Assembly (NCBI GenBank): GCA_031267475.1
Contig: JAIRZA010000218.1
Span: 1-7,810, forward strand
DNA length: 7,810 nt
From: Spirochaetaceae bacterium
GTDB taxonomy: Bacteria; Spirochaetota; Spirochaetia; Treponematales; Breznakiellaceae
Reading direction: 5' to 3'
Shown here in pieces: positions 5,499 to 7,810 of the stretch. The position numbers were made by a program, and so were the translations under genes. Below the pieces are notes generated by a model that was not told the DNA's origin, ran no database searches, and saw only the letters and a program-made list of their open reading frames with translations. Within the stretch, counting starts at the first letter, position 1. Every line of letters begins with the position of its first letter.

Positions 5499-6164
5499 CT
5501 ATATGCTTTCGGCGGGGTAAATCCGCATCTTGTTCCATGCGGGAAGCAGCGAATCCGGCCCGTTTATCAGAGCTTGCAGCAGGGCGGGGGCGCAGGTCTC
5601 GTGTACGCGCCGCAAAATATCATCCTCTTCCTCGGTGAAGTTGGAAAGCACCCATGCGGAAATGTCGGCGCCGGGATACTTTTTACCGCCGGGCCGCCCT
5701 ATGCCTATACGAAGCCGCCAAAAATCAGCCGACCCAAATCCCGCTTTTATTGAGCGCAGTCCGTTATGCCCGCCCAAGCCGCCGCCTTCTTTGAAAGCGG
5801 CTTGTCCTAGGGGCAGATCTAGTTCGTCGTGGACAACAAGTATTTCCTCGCACCGGATCTTGTAAAAGCCAGCCGCTGCTATGACGGACTCTCCTGAAAG
5901 GTTCATGAAGGTTTCCGGCGTTAAAAAATGCGTTTTTTCGCCATAGGCCGCCGCGGGCTCCGCGACATACAACGAAGTTGTTCGCGCGGCATTGTTTTGC
6001 CAGTCAACCGGCGGGCTTGCCGCGGCGTACAGTCCTTTAAATTTGGGCTGCCACCGCAAATCAAGTTGCAGGTGATTTGCAAGAAGGCGTCCCGCGTTGT
6101 GTCTATTATTTTTGTATGTGTCTCCGGGGTTTCCCAACAGAGCGACTAGTTTTATTTTTTTCAC
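5499..6164 (-). CDS. pth: peptidyl-tRNA hydrolase
   Basis: Pth cleaves the ester bond of peptidyl-tRNAs dropped by stalled ribosomes, recycling tRNA in the cytoplasm. All key residues are visible: LLGNPGDTYKNNRHNAG (9-25) with Asn12 and the catalytic His22, FMNLSG (86-91) with Asn88, VVHDELDLPLG (110-120) with Asp113, and GGHNGLRSI (131-139) with His133 and Asn134. RLRIGIGRPGG (150-160) is also intact. At 221 residues it is longer than the usual 185-200. About 18 extra residues lie between the N-terminal motif and FMNLSG (around residues 50-80). The start is GTG (6164-6162), supported by an AGG seven bases upstream and by alignment of the N-terminus with the family; there is no other good start before residue 87. 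It is first in a tight pair with murJ and probably leads the transcript. Confidence 0.96.
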   Translation of the reverse strand: MKKIKLVALLGNPGDTYKNNRHNAGRLLANHLQLDLRWQPKFKGLYAAASPPVDWQNNAARTTSLYVAEPAAAYGEKTHFLTPETFMNLSGESVIAAAGFYKIRCEEILVVHDELDLPLGQAAFKEGGGLGGHNGLRSIKAGFGSADFWRLRIGIGRPGGKKYPGADISAWVLSNFTEEEDDILRRVHETCAPALLQALINGPDSLLPAWNKMRIYPAESI

Positions 6165-6528
6165 TGGACAACCTGACTTAAGGCTCGGCGTTAAAAACTT
6201 GTGTCTTATCCGCCTTGCTTTATTATTTATCTTGTTTTCCAGCGGAAAATGTTTTTCGCTGGAAAATTACTAAAAAACCACATTAGAGCGGCAACGTTGC
6301 TTTATACAATAATATATTCTGGTGAATTAGTAAAGAATTTGGATTTGATGTATCGTTTTGTCCGGCAGGACGGCGGAAACATTGTTCAAAAAAAGAAGTT
6401 ACTGAGCAACTCTGATTTTTTTTAGTTACATTTAAGTACACCATTTGTTAGATTCTTATTAAGTTAATGCTGGATAAACCGATTTTAGATTATATATGGT
6501 TTATATACCGCCTACAAAGGAACAGATT
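6165..6528. other. 364-bp divergent spacer between pth and the lipoprotein gene
   Basis: This AT-rich stretch must hold the promoters of both flanking genes, but no hexamer pair with good spacing was convincing on either strand. It contains the inverted repeat at 6235-6266 and a T8 run (6416-6423) preceded by an imperfect AGTTAC/GCAACT stem. A 74-codon plus-strand frame (GTG 6201 to TAG 6425) exists, with an internal ATG at 6249. It has no Shine-Dalgarno, no recognisable motif, and overlaps the hairpin, so it is not called as a gene. Confidence 0.55.
6235..6266. promoter_or_regulatory. perfect inverted repeat upstream of pth
   Basis: Arms TTTTCCAGCG (6235-6244) and CGCTGGAAAA (6257-6266) are exactly complementary over ten bases. 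The bases between (GAAAA TG TTTTT) can extend the stem almost to the centre. There is no T run after either arm, so it is not an intrinsic terminator. It lies 70 bp upstream of the pth start and about 260 bp upstream of the lipoprotein start. It could be a protein-binding palindrome or a stem in the pth leader RNA; which one cannot be told from sequence. Confidence 0.5.
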
Positions 6529-7464
6529 ATGCGAAAAAATATATATATTGTGGTTTTGTTGCCTGTTTTTATAAGTTTCCACGCCTGTACGATTGAAACA
6601 CTGGAAATGTCTAATGGTACTGATGCTGGCAAGGCGTTTGCCGAAGCCGAGCTTGTTGCTGTTGGCACAAGCGCCGGAACTGCTGTTCCGGGTGGATATG
6701 ATGTTAAATTCCAATTAACCGGCGGACAGACCGGCGGTACGCCTTTATCCGGTTGTTATATTAATATTACACAATTGATGATAGACGGGAGCCTTCCGGA
6801 TAGCGCTATAAGAGGTATCCATGTAACAGGTAACAGGCAGACTGGTTTTTCTCTTGTAGTTCCCGCAAGATTATGGATGACGGCGGGAGAGTTAATGAAC
6901 GCCAATGAGCTCCAAATAGATGTTCGCGGAGCTTATCTGGATTACGATGAGGATGAACCCGTTGATCCGGTGTTTTCTAGTGAAACAAAATCGATTATAG
7001 TTCCATCCGGCAGTTGGAGTAATATATTGAGCGAGGCAGGGAGTCTGAGCGAGGCGGCAAGTAAGTTTAATGTTAACGGCGGGACTATAAACGCCGGCAA
7101 GGTATTGAACTTGGCAGTAGAGGGCGGCTCGACTGCTCTTACTAACAGCAGCCAGCTTGGCGGCTCCGCCATTGTGCTGCCGGCTGGTATTACGTTAAGC
7201 GCAGGTGGTACGGCGGCGGCTGCGGGTACTCTGGCGGAATTTTCGGGGCCGGCAGGCTCGCTGGTTTTATTTACGCTTGATGCCGGCGGTACGCTGGCGC
7301 TTGTTGACACCGGCTCATCCTCCTATACTGCCGACGGGCAGGGTACGTTAGCGCTCGTATTCAGTTCTGCTAAGTCCAATAAATTTACGCTTAGTAGTTC
7401 TGGCTCTTTGAAGTATGATATTCCGCAATTCAGCGTTCTGGTTAACATAAACAGGGGGCAGTAG
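6529..7464 (+). CDS. putative lipoprotein with Gly/Ser/Ala-rich beta-type C-terminal half
   Basis: I do not recognise a family. The chosen ATG (6529) follows AAAGGA (6516-6521) by seven bases; an in-frame ATG 33 bases earlier lacks such a site and would add 11 residues that spoil the signal peptide. The 311-residue product starts MRKN, then a hydrophobic stretch (5-17) and FHAC, so Cys20 is the likely lipidated residue. The His at -2 is unusual, but relaxed lipoboxes are known in spirochaetes. The mature part has an acidic patch (DYDEDEP, 138-144). From about residue 170 it is rich in G, S, A, T, L and V with recurring LxAGGT and GTLAL patterns (220-280), suggesting a beta-solenoid or other beta-rich surface structure. 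Its last 23 bp overlap the convergent cimA end. A role in surface adhesion is only a guess. Confidence 0.68.
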   Translation: MRKNIYIVVLLPVFISFHACTIETLEMSNGTDAGKAFAEAELVAVGTSAGTAVPGGYDVKFQLTGGQTGGTPLSGCYINITQLMIDGSLPDSAIRGIHVTGNRQTGFSLVVPARLWMTAGELMNANELQIDVRGAYLDYDEDEPVDPVFSSETKSIIVPSGSWSNILSEAGSLSEAASKFNVNGGTINAGKVLNLAVEGGSTALTNSSQLGGSAIVLPAGITLSAGGTAAAAGTLAEFSGPAGSLVLFTLDAGGTLALVDTGSSSYTADGQGTLALVFSSAKSNKFTLSSSGSLKYDIPQFSVLVNINRGQ

Positions 7465-7810
7465 CATCAGGCTGACCGGCGACGCGCTTTAGGTTATACG
7501 CTATTGAATCTACGAGCGCGAGGCAGCTTGCCGCTATAACATCGGCGGAAACTCCTACTGTTGTCCATGACGACGCGCCGTTGCTTGATTCGATCAGTAC
7601 GCGCACTTTAGCGGCGGTGGCGTCTTTGCCGTCTATTACACGCACTTTGTAATCTGTTAAACGCATCTTCGCCAATTCCGGATAAAAGCGCAGCAGTCCG
7701 CGCCGCAAGGCTCTATCCAGCGCGTTTACAGGGCCGTCTCCTTCCGCCGCCGCCATTTCATACTGCCCGTTTACCAGAACTTTTACCCACGCATGGCAGC
7801 ACTCCAAAAG
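7442..7810 (-). CDS. cimA: (R)-citramalate synthase, C-terminal part (runs off right edge)
   Basis: Only the last ~122 codons are in the window; the catalytic TIM barrel lies beyond position 7810. The visible part is the LeuA-type dimer/regulatory domain, which in this family binds the end-product amino acid. AAEGDGPVNALDRALRRGL, LTDYKVRVID, TAAKVRVLIESSNG and TVGVSADVIAAS...ALVDSIAYNLKR are all characteristic. The AEGDGPVNALD wording fits citramalate synthase (pyruvate plus acetyl-CoA, feeding isoleucine synthesis) better than 2-isopropylmalate synthase, but LeuA cannot be fully excluded. The frame is open to the edge; a TTG at 7807-7805 is not a plausible true start because the domain is already under way. 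The tail after YNLKR (VAGQPDATAPCLC) is extra, and it overlaps the end of the lipoprotein gene by 23 bp. No terminator is seen between the two. Confidence 0.85.
   Translation of the reverse strand, partial: LLECCHAWVKVLVNGQYEMAAAEGDGPVNALDRALRRGLLRFYPELAKMRLTDYKVRVIDGKDATAAKVRVLIESSNGASSWTTVGVSADVIAASCLALVDSIAYNLKRVAGQPDATAPCLC

Noticed and set aside
5077..5520. 147-codon plus-strand frame antisense to murJ
   Set aside because: murJ on the opposite strand is unmistakable, and this frame has no domain or start signal.
6396..6423. Imperfect AGTTAC/GCAACT stem followed by T8 as a terminator
   Set aside because: The stem has a mismatch and is only about six bp long. No supported plus-strand gene lies upstream for it to terminate.
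6201..6425. 74-codon plus-strand frame in the pth/lipoprotein spacer
   Set aside because: GTG start without a Shine-Dalgarno, no motif, low-complexity AT-driven composition, and it overlaps the inverted repeat at 6235-6266.
6942..7310. 122-codon minus-strand frame inside the lipoprotein gene
   Set aside because: Pro/Ala/Ser-rich shadow of the Gly/Ser/Ala-rich plus-strand frame. The plus strand has the Shine-Dalgarno, signal peptide and lipobox.

Overview
The window looks like ordinary chromosome from a bacterium with a Gram-negative-type envelope and mid-range GC. My best guess is a spirochaete related to Treponema. The reasons are the CCSLNDVNDAR-type MnmA, a lipoprotein with a relaxed lipobox, a CimA-type C-terminus and long G/C homopolymer tracts beside genes. 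No rRNA or other lineage marker is present, so this is inference only.

Layout, left to right. (i) Positions 1-391 hold a divergent intergenic region. A minus-strand gene begins at position 9 and leaves the window on the left; it has a textbook ribosome-binding site and a plausible promoter. A GC-rich cluster of short hairpins follows, with two copies of a ~43-bp direct repeat. (ii) mnmA (+, 392-1462) encodes the tRNA 2-thiouridylase. (iii) The 395-bp intergenic region 1463-1857 carries two long C tracts (C13 and C14; G on the minus strand). The second lies between a perfect TTGACA and a GATAAA on the minus strand, which is the layout of a phase-variable promoter spacer. (iv) 1858-2628 (+) encodes a putative SAM-dependent methyltransferase of TylF-like type. 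(v) A perfect 15-bp hairpin at 2673-2708 separates it from a convergent minus-strand block. That block is transcribed in the order pth (6164-5499), murJ (5495-3921), MFS transporter (3878-2694). (vi) A 364-bp divergent spacer carries another strong inverted repeat. (vii) 6529-7464 (+) encodes a putative surface lipoprotein with a Gly/Ser/Ala-rich, probably beta-rich C-terminal half. (viii) The right edge holds the 3' end of cimA (minus), whose stop lies inside the lipoprotein gene, so the two genes overlap tail to tail by 23 bp.

Functionally this is mostly housekeeping: tRNA wobble thiolation, recycling of peptidyl-tRNA, flipping of lipid II for peptidoglycan, and (R)-citramalate synthesis for isoleucine. 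Between these sit less conserved genes (methyltransferase, MFS transporter, lipoprotein). pth and murJ are separated by 3 nt and are probably translationally coupled. The MFS gene lies 42 nt further on and could share their transcript. No mobile element, CRISPR array or RNA gene was recognised. The most interesting signals are the paired homopolymer tracts and the hairpin-rich intergenic repeats.
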